Positions 7,520 through 16,572 of a DNA stretch of 64,000 nucleotides are shown here, piece by piece; position 1 is the stretch's first letter; each line of letters begins with the position of its first letter. The stretch covers positions 71,351 to 135,350 of the forward strand of contig NZ_JNZO01000019.1 of the NCBI RefSeq assembly GCF_000717595.1, written 5' to 3'. This stretch comes from Streptomyces flavochromogenes (lineage in GTDB: Bacteria > Actinomycetota > Actinomycetes > Streptomycetales > Streptomycetaceae). A program made the position numbers and the translations under genes. The notes beneath the pieces are model-generated. The model had not been told where the DNA came from and did not search any database. It was given only the letters and a program-made list of their open reading frames with translations.

Positions 7520-10384
7520 TCAGGTCGCCTCGCGCCGGGACAGCGCGCCGCGTGAGCGGGTCACCAGGGCGGCGAGCAGCGCGGCGCCCACGGGGACGGC
7601 GACGAGCAGGCCGGCGAGGGTCTCCCAGGGGATGACGATCGGGACGTACGGCACCTCCGAGGCCGCGCTCCAGCCCTGGGCGACGGCGTCCTCGTGCCAG
7701 CGCATCTGCTGCCGCTCCTCGTTGAGCCGGAGGCCCATCGCCGGCAGCACTCCGGCGGCCGATCCGAGGAGTACGCCCATCGCGGCGACGACGCCACACT
7801 GGAAGCCGCTGAGGGTCCGACGGACCCGCGGCGGGGCGCCCACGGCGGCCAGCGTCTTCAGATCGGCCTCGGCGTCGGCCTGGGCGAGCCCGGTGGCGAT
7901 GCCGGCGGCGCCGACGGTGACGAGCCCCGCGAAGATCGCCAGCGACAGCAGGATGAGGCTGTTGTCGTTGACGAATCCTTCCTCCACACGGAGGTCGACG
8001 TTGCTGCCGAGCTTGGTGAGCTCGCCGTCGAGCTTCTGGCGTGCCTCGGTGTCGGGCAGCCGGTCGGTGCTGGCGTACGTGCCGAGCGGCGCCGTCGCGA
8101 GTCCGGCGGCCTTGGCGGTGGCCGGCGTCATCAGGGCCTGGACGCCGTAGGACTTCTGGTCCCCGGGCACCTGGTAGGCGGGCAGGGCGACGACCTTGCC
8201 GGGAGCGGGCCTGCCCTGCTCGGAGGCCTTGTCGGCGGCGGCGAGGTCGGTGATCTGCTTGATCCCGTACATGCCGTTCTTGTCGACGTTGACAGGGTTG
8301 AAGCTGACGACCTTGCCGTCGGCGAGGGCCTTCACGGTCGCCGGCTCGTCGAGGCCGAGCACCTTCAGAAGCGCGGCGTCACCGACGAGCAGCCCGCCGT
8401 CGGAGACGTACATCCCGCTGCTCCGGCCCTCCTTGCACCGCCAGTCGTCGGTGATCATCTTCAGTCGCTGTTCGGGCGTGTACTTCTCCGAGGCGTCTCC
8501 GCCGCCGGGGATCGTCGCGTACATGGGGCATTCGTTCGCCGGGGGGACGACGACCTCGAAGCGGCCGCAGCCCGGTCCGCTGTCCCACGGCTGGCAGCTG
8601 GGCTTGCCGACCGCGACGCGCGCGACATCCGCACGGACGTCGACGGGGACGTACCGCTCGATCGCCTCGCGGACCGCGGGGACGTCCCGGCCGCCTTCCT
8701 CCATGACGAACGCGGCGACGGTTCCGTGCGGCATCTGGGCGGTGTACTCGGCCCGGTGCTGGGTCTCCTCGCTGGCCATGTACGTGGAGACGGCGACCGT
8801 ACCGGCGACGGCGGCGAGGACGGCGGCGACGGCGGGAGCCGTACGGCCCCGGTTGCGCACGGCGTCCCGCAGCGCGAGCCGCGGCGACAGCGGCAGCCAG
8901 CGCCCGGCCCGCCCGAACAGACCCACCAGGGCCGGGGTCATCGCGACGACGCCCAGCTCGGCGATGGCAGAGCCGCCGGCCACGACGATGAACTGCTGGC
9001 TGATCATGGAGCCGAAGAGCGCGATGGCGCCGCCGATCAGGAGGGCCGCGAGGCCGATCAGGGGCAGCACCCGGCTGCTGCGGCGGACACCGCGCCGGCC
9101 GGTGAGCGAGGCGAGGACGGTCTGCCGGGAGGCGGTGATCGCCGGCACGATGGCGGCGAGCAGGCCGGTCAGCACGGCGAGCAGCGCGATGCCGAGGATT
9201 TCGAGCGGCCGGATGTCGAAGGCTCCGAACCGCTGGCCCATGGTCTCCTCCAGGTACGGCTGGAGCACCTTGGTGAGGATCAGGGCGAGGACCGTACCGG
9301 TGACCGCGGCGGCGACGCCGATGACCAGACCGCCGCTCAGCACGATGGCCCGGATGTGGCTGCGGGCACCGCCGTTGGCACCGACCAGACCGAGCTGGCG
9401 GCGCGAGCGGCGGGCGCCGACCGCGAAGGCGGGTCCGGCGAGCAGGCAGATCTCCAGCATCGCCAGACCGACGACGGTGCCGACGGCGGCGAGTTGGGCG
9501 GCGTTGGCACCCGCGCTGGATTCGAAGTTGCCCCAGTTCTCCTTCTGGTAGAGCGGGACCTCGGATGTGGCGGGCGGGTCGAGGATCACGGCACGCGAGG
9601 CGACGATGACACCCTTGGTGTTGAGCTCCTTGACCATGTTCCACGTGAAACCACCGGACTTGCGCACCAGGTACGTGGTGCTGATGTCGGGCTTCTGCAG
9701 ACCGGCCTTCTCGACGGCCTTCGCGTACGGGGCGAGGAAGGCCCCGGGGACCGCGTTGACCTGGACGGCGTTCAGGTCGTCGGGGATCTCGTAGGAGCCG
9801 ACGATCCGATACGGGCGGTCGAAATTGCGTGCGGAAAGGGTCGAGCCGACCGACAGACCGCTGCTCTCCAGGAAGCGCGAGGTCGCGACGACCTCGTCGT
9901 TCTTCTCCGGGTAGCGCCCCTCCAGAAGGGTCGTGATGCCCCGGGCGATCGGATCGGCCGCCTTGAGCTCACGCACGTGCGTCACGAGCAGGCCGTGCTT
10001 CGTCGTCAGCTTGGCCGTGCCGGAGCTGTCCGAGAGGAACGTGGAACCCGCGGGGAACGTCTTGGTGACATCGGTGGGGCCGCTCGGCCAGGACGTGTTC
10101 TCGTAGTCCTTGGCCGTCGTGCTCATCTCACCGATCGGATCCTGGAAGATCGGTGCCCCGCCGTAGCCGGGGTCCCTGAACTGGGCGTCCGCCGCGCCGA
10201 TCATGCGGTCCGCCCGCTCGGTGGGGGACAGCTCGGAGCTTCGGTAGGTCAGATCGAGGGCGCTGACGCCCAGGATCGGCAGGGCGATCATGGCCAGGAC
10301 GAGGGCGCTGCGGCCCTTGGAACGCCATGCGTCGCGGCGGGCGATCCGGATCGCGGCCCGCCAGGAGTGGAGCCAGGTCTTCAC
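7520..10384 (-). CDS. FtsX-family ABC transporter permease
   Basis: 954 residues. The layout is that of a MacB/FtsX-type exporter permease: one N-terminal helix (about 27-47), a large extracellular domain, three helices with an FtsX domain around residues 290-420, a further pair of helices (450-500), a second extracellular domain with four cysteines (SCQPWDSGPGC, NECP) and three C-terminal helices. Such systems act as mechanotransmission pumps for peptides, lipids or antibiotics and do not import. The gene overlaps the ATPase gene upstream by 4 bases (ATGA) and is followed by a strong terminator. A ParB site lies inside the coding region (9638-9651). Substrate unknown; the PadR regulator suggests induction by a toxic compound. 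Confidence 0.88.
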   Translation of the reverse strand: MKTWLHSWRAAIRIARRDAWRSKGRSALVLAMIALPILGVSALDLTYRSSELSPTERADRMIGAADAQFRDPGYGGAPIFQDPIGEMSTTAKDYENTSWPSGPTDVTKTFPAGSTFLSDSSGTAKLTTKHGLLVTHVRELKAADPIARGITTLLEGRYPEKNDEVVATSRFLESSGLSVGSTLSARNFDRPYRIVGSYEIPDDLNAVQVNAVPGAFLAPYAKAVEKAGLQKPDISTTYLVRKSGGFTWNMVKELNTKGVIVASRAVILDPPATSEVPLYQKENWGNFESSAGANAAQLAAVGTVVGLAMLEICLLAGPAFAVGARRSRRQLGLVGANGGARSHIRAIVLSGGLVIGVAAAVTGTVLALILTKVLQPYLEETMGQRFGAFDIRPLEILGIALLAVLTGLLAAIVPAITASRQTVLASLTGRRGVRRSSRVLPLIGLAALLIGGAIALFGSMISQQFIVVAGGSAIAELGVVAMTPALVGLFGRAGRWLPLSPRLALRDAVRNRGRTAPAVAAVLAAVAGTVAVSTYMASEETQHRAEYTAQMPHGTVAAFVMEEGGRDVPAVREAIERYVPVDVRADVARVAVGKPSCQPWDSGPGCGRFEVVVPPANECPMYATIPGGGDASEKYTPEQRLKMITDDWRCKEGRSSGMYVSDGGLLVGDAALLKVLGLDEPATVKALADGKVVSFNPVNVDKNGMYGIKQITDLAAADKASEQGRPAPGKVVALPAYQVPGDQKSYGVQALMTPATAKAAGLATAPLGTYASTDRLPDTEARQKLDGELTKLGSNVDLRVEEGFVNDNSLILLSLAIFAGLVTVGAAGIATGLAQADAEADLKTLAAVGAPPRVRRTLSGFQCGVVAAMGVLLGSAAGVLPAMGLRLNEERQQMRWHEDAVAQGWSAASEVPYVPIVIPWETLAGLLVAVPVGAALLAALVTRSRGALSRREAT
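9638..9651. other. parS-like site inside the ABC permease gene
   Basis: GTTCCACGTGAAAC differs from the perfect palindrome at one base (C for T at position 4). This variant is commonly accepted by ParB. It encodes part of the sequence FTWNM in the permease, so the site is constrained both as a protein-coding and as a segregation element. Confidence 0.8.
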
Positions 10385-11115
10385 GCCTCAGCCACCTGGC
10401 CCGACAGCAGGGAATCGGCCTCGCTGCGCACGGTCTGGTCGACGATGGCGCCGTCCCGCAGGAACACGACCCGGTCCGCCCAGGCCGCGAACCGCGGCTC
10501 GTGGGTGACGAGGACACCGGCGGCGCCGGCGTCGCAGCGGCTGCGGAGCAGGGCGAGCACGGACTCGCCGGTCTCGGAGTCGAGGGCGCCGGTCGGCTCG
10601 TCGGCGAGGACGAGCCGGCGATCGCCGACGAGCGCGCGGGCGATGGCGACACGCTGCTGCTGGCCGCCGGACATCTCGTCCGGGAAGCGGTCGGAGAGGT
10701 GGCCGAGGCCCATCTCCTCCAGTGCCTTGAGGGCCTCGACGCGCGCCTTGCGGGAGGAGGTCCCGTCCAGTTCGCGCGGAAGGGCCACGTTCTCGGCGGC
10801 GGTGAGGGCGGGGATGAGGTTGTAGTCCTGGAAGACGTAGCCGATGCTGCGGCGGCGCAGGGCCGCGAGCTCCTTGACGCTCGCCGTGGTGATGTCGGTG
10901 TCCTCGACGATCACGCGGCCCGAGGTGGGGGCGTCGAGGCCGCCGGCGATGGTGAGGAGCGTGGACTTGCCGGAGCCGGACGGGCCCATGACGGCGACGA
11001 GTTCACCCGGGTACACGGCGAGGTCGATGCCGCGCAGGGCATGCACCTCGGTGGCACCCGCGCCGTGGACGCGGGTCAGGTTCTGGAGTTGCAGCACGGG
11101 CTGCTGTGCGGACAT
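10381..11115 (-). CDS. ABC transporter ATP-binding protein (MacB/LolD type)
   Basis: 244 residues. All nucleotide-binding motifs are present: Walker A GPSGSGKST (44-52), Q-loop FQDYNLIPALTAAENV, signature MSGGQQQRVAIARAL, Walker B LVLADEPTGALDS and the H-loop VLVTHEPR. It belongs to the LolD/MacB branch, which works with FtsX permeases; the partner overlaps its 3' end. A ribosome binding site AGGGGGGA precedes the ATG. The PadR gene follows upstream on the same strand after 146 bases of G/C-rich sequence with no recognised feature, so regulator and pump may share a transcript. Confidence 0.92.
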   Translation of the reverse strand: MSAQQPVLQLQNLTRVHGAGATEVHALRGIDLAVYPGELVAVMGPSGSGKSTLLTIAGGLDAPTSGRVIVEDTDITTASVKELAALRRRSIGYVFQDYNLIPALTAAENVALPRELDGTSSRKARVEALKALEEMGLGHLSDRFPDEMSGGQQQRVAIARALVGDRRLVLADEPTGALDSETGESVLALLRSRCDAGAAGVLVTHEPRFAAWADRVVFLRDGAIVDQTVRSEADSLLSGQVAEA

Positions 11116-11261
11116 GAGGGGTCCCCCCTTGGGCGTGCCCGGCGGTCGGCCGAGTACGGGAGCGAGCGGTGGAAAGGTGATGCGGGAGTGGTACGGCGGG
11201 CGATGCGCGGGCCGTACGGCGGGTGAGGCGCGAGCGGTACGGGTGGGGCGCGACGGTGCGG

Positions 11262-11951
11262 TCAGCGCGCTCCGGCCGCGGGTGACGCGGCCTCGGGTGG
11301 TGCGGCTTCGGTGGGCGCCGCATCGGCGCCTGTCGGGGCGGCCGCGGTCGGTGCCCCCGCGGTGCCCGCGGCCGTGGTCGCCGTGGCGGACCCGGTGTGC
11401 GCGGCCGTCGCCGAGAGGCGGATCAGCCGGGACTCGCAGTGGTCCAGCCAGCGGGCCTCGGCCTCGGTCTGGAAGATCAGCTGCTCCAGGACGAGCAGCC
11501 AGGCCACGTCGTCCCGTTCCCGGGCCCCGCCGCTCTCGACGGCGATGAGCGCCTGGGCCTTGAGGCGGGTGTAGTCCTGCATGGCCTTCACGGTGTGCCG
11601 GCGCTGGGACTGGATGACGTCGCGGATGTCGACGTTGGGAGCGCCGACGGCCATGGCGAGCTTGATGGCCAGCTCGTCACGTGCGGGGCTGGTGCGGTCC
11701 ACCGGCTTCTCGAACCAGGTCCTGAGTTCGGCGCGGCCGCTGTCCGTGATCGCGTAGAGCGCGTGCCCGGCCGCGTCCTCGCCGCCCTGGGCGACCATGC
11801 CGTCGCGCTCGAGCCGGCTGAGGGTCGTGTAGACCTGGCCCACGTTGAGCGGCCAGGTGGAACCGGTGCGGGACTCGAACTCCGTACGGAGCTGGGAGCC
11901 GTACCGAGGGCCGCGTTCGAGGAGGGCGAGAAGCCCGTGGCGGATCGACAT
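11262..11951 (-). CDS. PadR-family transcriptional regulator
   Basis: 229 residues. The N-terminal winged helix (MSIRHGLLALLERGPRYGSQLRTEFE..., WPLNVGQVYTTLSRLERDGMV) is the PadR signature, and a C-terminal helical dimerisation region follows (about 85-180). The last 50 residues are an Ala/Thr/Pro-rich tail of no known function. PadR proteins usually repress adjacent efflux genes until a ligand binds. The chosen ATG lies inside an inverted repeat (11950-11973) that is a plausible autoregulatory operator. A TTG 12 codons upstream is an alternative start. Confidence 0.9.
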   Translation of the reverse strand: MSIRHGLLALLERGPRYGSQLRTEFESRTGSTWPLNVGQVYTTLSRLERDGMVAQGGEDAAGHALYAITDSGRAELRTWFEKPVDRTSPARDELAIKLAMAVGAPNVDIRDVIQSQRRHTVKAMQDYTRLKAQALIAVESGGARERDDVAWLLVLEQLIFQTEAEARWLDHCESRLIRLSATAAHTGSATATTAAGTAGAPTAAAPTGADAAPTEAAPPEAASPAAGAR

Positions 11952-11973
11952 ACTCAGTATGTATACCGAGTAT
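11950..11973. promoter_or_regulatory. Probable PadR operator
   Basis: Two 11-base arms, ATACTCAGTAT and ATACCGAGTAT, form an inverted repeat with one mismatch around GT. ATACT/AGTAT dyads are typical PadR binding sites. The site covers the padR start codon and CATACT-like -10 sequences on the minus strand, which predicts autorepression. Confidence 0.65.
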
Positions 11974-12046
11974 GGTGCCGCGAACAACCGTCCTGAGGGG
12001 GAAGGGACGCGTCCGCCTCAAGGGGGACCCGGGCGGGCCGGGGGGC

Positions 12047-12796
12047 TCAGCGGCGCCGCATCCGGAGCCCGAGGAAGCCGATTCCGAGTCCCATCAGGGC
12101 AAGTCCGACCCCCAGTGTGAGCACGGGAATCCGCTGGTCGCCGAGGGGTGACGTGGATTCGGCCGCCATCCGCGGCGCCGTGCCCGGCCGGCTGGCGGGC
12201 GCCGCCTCCGGTACGACGGCCTCCTCCTCGCGTACCCCTTCGACTTCCTGTTCGACGGCGTCGGGGCCCTCGGGGCTCTCCGGGTCTGTTGCAGTTTCGG
12301 TACGAGAGGACTCCGGCGGCGGGGTCGTGTCGCCCGCCGGGGGCGTCGGCGGCACGGAGCGTCCGGGTCTCGGCCGCCCTTCGCCCGCGGGCCGGCCCGC
12401 AAGCGACGCGGAGCCGTCGGGAGAGGGCGCGTCGCTGGGCTCGGCGCTCGGCGTGGCGGGGGGCAGCGCCCCGGTGCCGGTCGGCGCGGGCGCGGGACGC
12501 GCGGGTGTGCCGGCGCCCCCGGTCCGCCCCGGAGAGGCGGAGGTGGAGGCGGAGGGCGTGACCGTCGCGGAGGGCGTGACGGAGGAGGGTGACGGAGCGA
12601 CGGACGTCGAGGAGGGTGAGGACGGGAGCGGCGCGGGGGTCGACGGCGTGGTCGGGGCCGTGGCCCCCACGGAGCTGCCGGGGGCCTCGGCTCCGTACGC
12701 GAGCGGCACCCCGTACAGGACGCACGCGCAGGCGAACACGCAGGTGAGAGCGGGGCCGAGGGCCCGCGCCCGTGCCCTGCGGAGTGCTGGAGTCAC
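12047..12796 (-). CDS. Secreted, C-terminally anchored low-complexity protein
   Basis: 249 residues. An Arg-rich start and hydrophobic segment ending at YGAEA form a signal peptide (about 1-38). Residues 40-215 are almost entirely Ser, Thr, Pro, Ala and Gly, later acidic, with no cysteine. A hydrophobic C-terminal helix (IPVLTLGVGLALMGLGIGFLGL) and RMRRR end the protein. This is the shape of a cell-surface stalk protein held in the membrane; there is no LPXTG motif for sortase. The GTG start has GGGAGGGGG upstream. It follows the kinase gene at 12964 in the same direction after a 167-base gap. Function unknown; no family recognised. Confidence 0.7.
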   Translation of the reverse strand: MTPALRRARARALGPALTCVFACACVLYGVPLAYGAEAPGSSVGATAPTTPSTPAPLPSSPSSTSVAPSPSSVTPSATVTPSASTSASPGRTGGAGTPARPAPAPTGTGALPPATPSAEPSDAPSPDGSASLAGRPAGEGRPRPGRSVPPTPPAGDTTPPPESSRTETATDPESPEGPDAVEQEVEGVREEEAVVPEAAPASRPGTAPRMAAESTSPLGDQRIPVLTLGVGLALMGLGIGFLGLRMRRR

Positions 12797-12963
12797 CGGG
12801 TGACCCCCTCCCGTACCGAGCCGCCGAGACAATGAACTCAGCGTCACATGTCGGGACACTTCCGGCATCCGGGACGGGGTCGGCAGACGTAAAGGAGCGT
12901 CAGGAGGAGTAAGGGCGAGCCCCCGGGAACACGGACGGGTCCGGGAGCGGGGGCAGGCCCGCC

Positions 12964-14643
12964 CTACTGCCCCGGGTCGCCCGTCGAGATGGTGAGGGTG
13001 AACTCGGCGTCCTTGGCCTCGATGTCCTGGCCCGCCGGCGGGTACTGCTCGAGGACGGTGCCCTCGCCGTACGTCGCCTCGTCCACCGGACGCTGGGTCA
13101 TGAGCTTCCAGCCGGCCGCTTGGATGCACTCCTTCACCGACTGGATGTTCTTGTAGGTGAAGTTGGGGACCTCGAACTTCGCGGGGTCGTCGCTCGACTC
13201 GGTCGGCTGGGTGCACTTCTTCGGGTCGATCGTCTTGGTCAGGTCCGGGCCCTTGTGGCCGGGGGCCGCCGACTGGCTCTGCTGGGTCTCCGTGCCGCCC
13301 GTGCCACCCGTGGCACCGGCCTGGGGGTCGTCGTCCTTGTCCAGGTTGACGGCCGCGATGACGCCGCCGATCGCGAGCAGCGCGACGACGGCCGCGCCCA
13401 CGATCACCGGCATGTTCCGCCGCGAACCGCCGCCCGCCGGGGAGGGCACGGGCGTGTGCACCGGGGCGTACGGCGCGGAGGCGGGCGCCTGGTAGGAGGC
13501 CTGTGGGGCGGGGGCCTGGGTCTGGTACCCCGGAGCGGGCGTCGGCGCCTGCTGCGGGTAGCCGTACGAAGGGGCGGGCGCCGGGGTGGCCGGACCGTAC
13601 GGTCCCGGCTGCGGCGTCGGCGGCTGGTAGGGGTGCTGCACCCCGTGCGGTCCGGACTGCGGGGCCGGCGGCGGGGTCTGGCCGACGGGCGGGAAGACCG
13701 CCGAGCCGACACCCGAGCCGCTGCTGACGGGACCGCCGGGGACGATCATCGGGGCACCGGTCTGACCGGCGGAGAGCACCCGGAGGCACTCGTCGCGCAT
13801 CGCGGCCGCGCTCGGGAACCGCTCGTTCGGGTTCTTTCGCAGCGCGCGGGCGACGAGCGCGTCCATCGCCGGCGTCACCGCCCGGTTGACGGTCGACGGG
13901 GCGACCGGCTCCTCCTGCACGTGCGCGTAGGCGATCGCCAGCGGGGAGTCGGCGTCGAAGGGCAGCCGGCCCGTCAGCAGCTGGAAGAGCATGATGCCGA
14001 CCGAGTAGAGGTCGGAGCGGGCGTCCACCGCGCGCCCGAGGGCCTGCTCGGGGGAGAGGTACTGAGGGGTGCCGACGACCATGCCGGTCTGGGTCATCGA
14101 GGTGACGCCGGACTGCATGGCCCGCGCGATGCCGAAGTCCATGACCTTGACCACGCCGCGCTTGGTCTGCATCACGTTGCCGGGCTTGATGTCGCGGTGG
14201 ACCAGGCCCATCTCGTGGCTGACCTCGAGGGCGGCGAGCACGTCGGCCGTGACCTTCAGCGCCTTGTCGGCCGGCATCGCGCCGTACTGCTGGATGTCCG
14301 AGGCGAGGACGGAGCCGAGCGGCTGCCCCTCCACGTACTCCATGACGATGTACGGCATGACGGCGCCGTCGAGGGTGTCCTCGCCGGTGTCGAAGACCGA
14401 GACGATGTTGGTGTGCGACAGCTTCGCGACCGCCTGCGCCTCGCGGCGGAAGCGCTCGCGGAAGGACTGCTCCCGGCCGAGCTCGGTGTGCAGCGTCTTG
14501 ATGGCGACCTGGCGGTCGAGCGCGCTGTCGTAGGCCAGGTAGACCGACGCCATGCCGCCCTCGCCGAGAAGGTCGCGCAGCTGGTACCGGCCGCCCGCGA
14601 CCGAACCGCCCGCATAGCGGCCCTGTGCGCCGTCCTGGCTCAT
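12964..14643 (-). CDS. Membrane Ser/Thr protein kinase with one PASTA-like domain
   Basis: 559 residues, PknB-type Hanks kinase. The catalytic domain is complete: GEGGMA loop (28-32), K49 in VAIK, HRDIKPGN (149-156), DFG (169-171) and the activation segment SMTQTGMVVGTPQYLSPEQ. A Pro/Gln/Tyr-rich juxtamembrane linker (about 300-400) is followed by one membrane helix (about 410-433) and an extracellular region whose last 65 residues (KFEVPNFTYKNIQSVKECIQAAGWKL...) look like a single PASTA domain. PASTA domains bind muropeptides, so the kinase probably senses cell-wall state. It is transcribed divergently from the kinase at 14919. Confidence 0.93.
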   Translation of the reverse strand: MSQDGAQGRYAGGSVAGGRYQLRDLLGEGGMASVYLAYDSALDRQVAIKTLHTELGREQSFRERFRREAQAVAKLSHTNIVSVFDTGEDTLDGAVMPYIVMEYVEGQPLGSVLASDIQQYGAMPADKALKVTADVLAALEVSHEMGLVHRDIKPGNVMQTKRGVVKVMDFGIARAMQSGVTSMTQTGMVVGTPQYLSPEQALGRAVDARSDLYSVGIMLFQLLTGRLPFDADSPLAIAYAHVQEEPVAPSTVNRAVTPAMDALVARALRKNPNERFPSAAAMRDECLRVLSAGQTGAPMIVPGGPVSSGSGVGSAVFPPVGQTPPPAPQSGPHGVQHPYQPPTPQPGPYGPATPAPAPSYGYPQQAPTPAPGYQTQAPAPQASYQAPASAPYAPVHTPVPSPAGGGSRRNMPVIVGAAVVALLAIGGVIAAVNLDKDDDPQAGATGGTGGTETQQSQSAAPGHKGPDLTKTIDPKKCTQPTESSDDPAKFEVPNFTYKNIQSVKECIQAAGWKLMTQRPVDEATYGEGTVLEQYPPAGQDIEAKDAEFTLTISTGDPGQ

Positions 14644-14918
14644 CTGTGCTTCCCCCTACGCGCGCGTGGCGGCGTTGATCCGGAATTTCCTGGCCAAGTC
14701 TGCCCGAGGGCAGTGACACGTCAAGCCAGGTGCCCGTTCCGTGACCCTCCGCACAGGAAGGTTCCCCGAACCGTTTCCGCGGGGGCGGAGGAATCCTGCC
14801 GAATTTGCACAGGTGTACGTGGAAGGGGTTGGATGGCCGGTCCATCTCGGACCGTGGTGTCGTACGGAGCCTGTAGCGTGACGACTGGACACGGCACGAC
14901 AGACGACGGCGAGGACTG
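14644..14918. promoter_or_regulatory. Shared divergent promoter region of the two kinase genes
   Basis: 275 bases without a gene. On the plus strand TAGCGT at 14874-14879 is a reasonable -10 hexamer about 40 bases before the kinase at 14919. The minus-strand promoter was not resolved. GC content drops slightly around 14680-14830. Confidence 0.45.
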
Positions 14919-16535
14919 ATGGCACCCGAATCCGGAGCAGGCGGCGGTGTGCCGGAGTCGTCGGCGGAGTCCTGGGGCGTCGGCGGAGTCGTCGGCGACG
15001 GCCGCTACCGCTTGACGCACCGTCTGGGGCGCGGCGGCATGGCGGAGGTCTTCGCCGCCGAGGACGTACGGCTCGGCCGCACGGTCGCGGTCAAGCTCCT
15101 CCGCGCCGATCTCGCCGAGGACCCGGTCTCCAAGGCCCGTTTCACCCGCGAGGCGCAGTCGGTCGCCGGGCTCAACCACCACGCCATCGTCGCGGTCTAC
15201 GACTCCGGCGAGGACCTCGTGGCCGGCCGGCCCGTGCCGTACATCGTGATGGAGCTGGTCGAGGGACGCACGATCCGCGACCTGCTGCTCAGCGCCGAGG
15301 CCCCCGGGCCCGAGCAGGCCCTCATCATCGTCTCCGGAGTCCTGGAGGCGCTGGCCTATTCGCACCAGCACGGCATCGTGCACCGTGACATCAAGCCGGC
15401 GAACGTGATCATCACCCACGGCGGCGCCGTGAAGGTCATGGACTTCGGCATCGCCCGTGCCCTGCACGGCGCGCAGTCGACGATGACCCAGACCGGCATG
15501 GTCATGGGCACGCCGCAGTACCTCTCCCCGGAGCAGGCGCTCGGCAAGGCCGTCGACCACCGCTCCGACCTGTACGCGACGGGCTGCCTCCTCTACGAAC
15601 TCCTCGCGCTGCGGCCCCCGTTCACCGGTGAGACCCCGCTGTCCGTCGTGTACCAGCACGTCCAGGACGCCCCGGTCCCGCCGTCCGACGTCACGCAGTC
15701 CGTGCCGCCGGAGCTGGACGGTCTGGTGATGCGCTCGCTCGCGAAGGACCCGGACGACCGGTTCCAGAGCGCCGAGGAGATGCGCGGCCTCATCCAGTAC
15801 GGCCTGCAGATGCTCCAGCAGCAGGGCGGTCACACCGGCACGTGGAACACCGGGCCGGTCGAGATGCACGACGGCGGTCACACCCCGGGCGGCGGCATGG
15901 CCGCGACGACCGCGATGGGCCACCCCATGCACGGCGAGACCGCGCAGCGCCCGATCCTTCCCCCGGTGAACCCGGAGGACGGCGGGTACGGCTACGACGG
16001 CGGTACGGGCGGGAACGGCGGCTACGGCCAGGACGGCTCGTACGGCTCGCACAACGGTGGCAACGGCCGCCGCGGCAAGATCTGGCTGTTCGCCGCGCTC
16101 GCGCTGATCGCGGTCGTCGCCGGTGTCGTCTACGCCCTCGACAAGGCGGGCGACGCGGGCAACCAGAAGGGCGGCACACCGACGCCGACGGTCAGCACCT
16201 CGCCGTCGACGCAGTCGGAGGAGCCGACGCCCTCGGACGAGCCCTCCGAGCAGCCGTCGACCGACTCGGGCACGAGCGACGGGGGCGTCACGGAGGCGCC
16301 GTGGCCGCCGCCGACCTCGTACGAGCCGACGACCCAGCCGCCGACCACGACTCCGCCGACGACCGAGCCGTCGAGGACGACCGAGCCGCCGACGGATCCC
16401 ACGGACGAGCCGACGGAGCCGACGGGTCAGCCCACGAATCCCACGGGCACGCCGTCGACCGATACGCCCACCGACCCCACCGGGGGCGGCAACAACTCGG
16501 ACCCGCCGCCCTCGGGCGGCGCCCAGACCGGCTGA
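14919..16535 (+). CDS. Membrane Ser/Thr protein kinase with Thr/Pro-rich extracellular tail
   Basis: 538 residues. The kinase domain (about 29-290) has GRGGMA, K59 in VAVK, HRDIKPAN (155-162), DFG (175-177) and activation segment STMTQTGMVMGTPQYLSPEQ, very close to the neighbouring kinase. After a Gly/Tyr-rich linker comes one membrane helix (about 388-407) and an extracellular tail of about 130 residues consisting of Thr, Pro, Glu, Ser and Asp with no folded domain. The pair thus share an intracellular module but differ outside: PASTA in one, disordered stalk in the other. The tail could be a wall-spanning tether or a glycosylation target; this is inference. Confidence 0.93.
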   Translation: MAPESGAGGGVPESSAESWGVGGVVGDGRYRLTHRLGRGGMAEVFAAEDVRLGRTVAVKLLRADLAEDPVSKARFTREAQSVAGLNHHAIVAVYDSGEDLVAGRPVPYIVMELVEGRTIRDLLLSAEAPGPEQALIIVSGVLEALAYSHQHGIVHRDIKPANVIITHGGAVKVMDFGIARALHGAQSTMTQTGMVMGTPQYLSPEQALGKAVDHRSDLYATGCLLYELLALRPPFTGETPLSVVYQHVQDAPVPPSDVTQSVPPELDGLVMRSLAKDPDDRFQSAEEMRGLIQYGLQMLQQQGGHTGTWNTGPVEMHDGGHTPGGGMAATTAMGHPMHGETAQRPILPPVNPEDGGYGYDGGTGGNGGYGQDGSYGSHNGGNGRRGKIWLFAALALIAVVAGVVYALDKAGDAGNQKGGTPTPTVSTSPSTQSEEPTPSDEPSEQPSTDSGTSDGGVTEAPWPPPTSYEPTTQPPTTTPPTTEPSRTTEPPTDPTDEPTEPTGQPTNPTGTPSTDTPTDPTGGGNNSDPPPSGGAQTG

Positions 16536-16543
16536 CCGGGCTC

Positions 16544-16564
16544 GGCCCGGGCTTCCCGGGCCGG
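16544..16564. terminator. Hairpin between convergent kinase and phosphotransferase genes
   Basis: A 9-base-pair perfect stem (CGGCCCGGG and complement) with loop CTT, 8 bases after the kinase stop and 9 bases before the end of the convergent gene. It can serve both strands. Confidence 0.6.
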
Positions 16565-16572
16565 ACCCCGCC

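Noticed and set aside
7694..10825. 1043-codon plus-strand frame opposite the ABC permease
   Set aside because: The permease on the other strand has clear membrane topology and an operon partner; this frame is Gly/Asp/Arg-rich low-complexity shadow.
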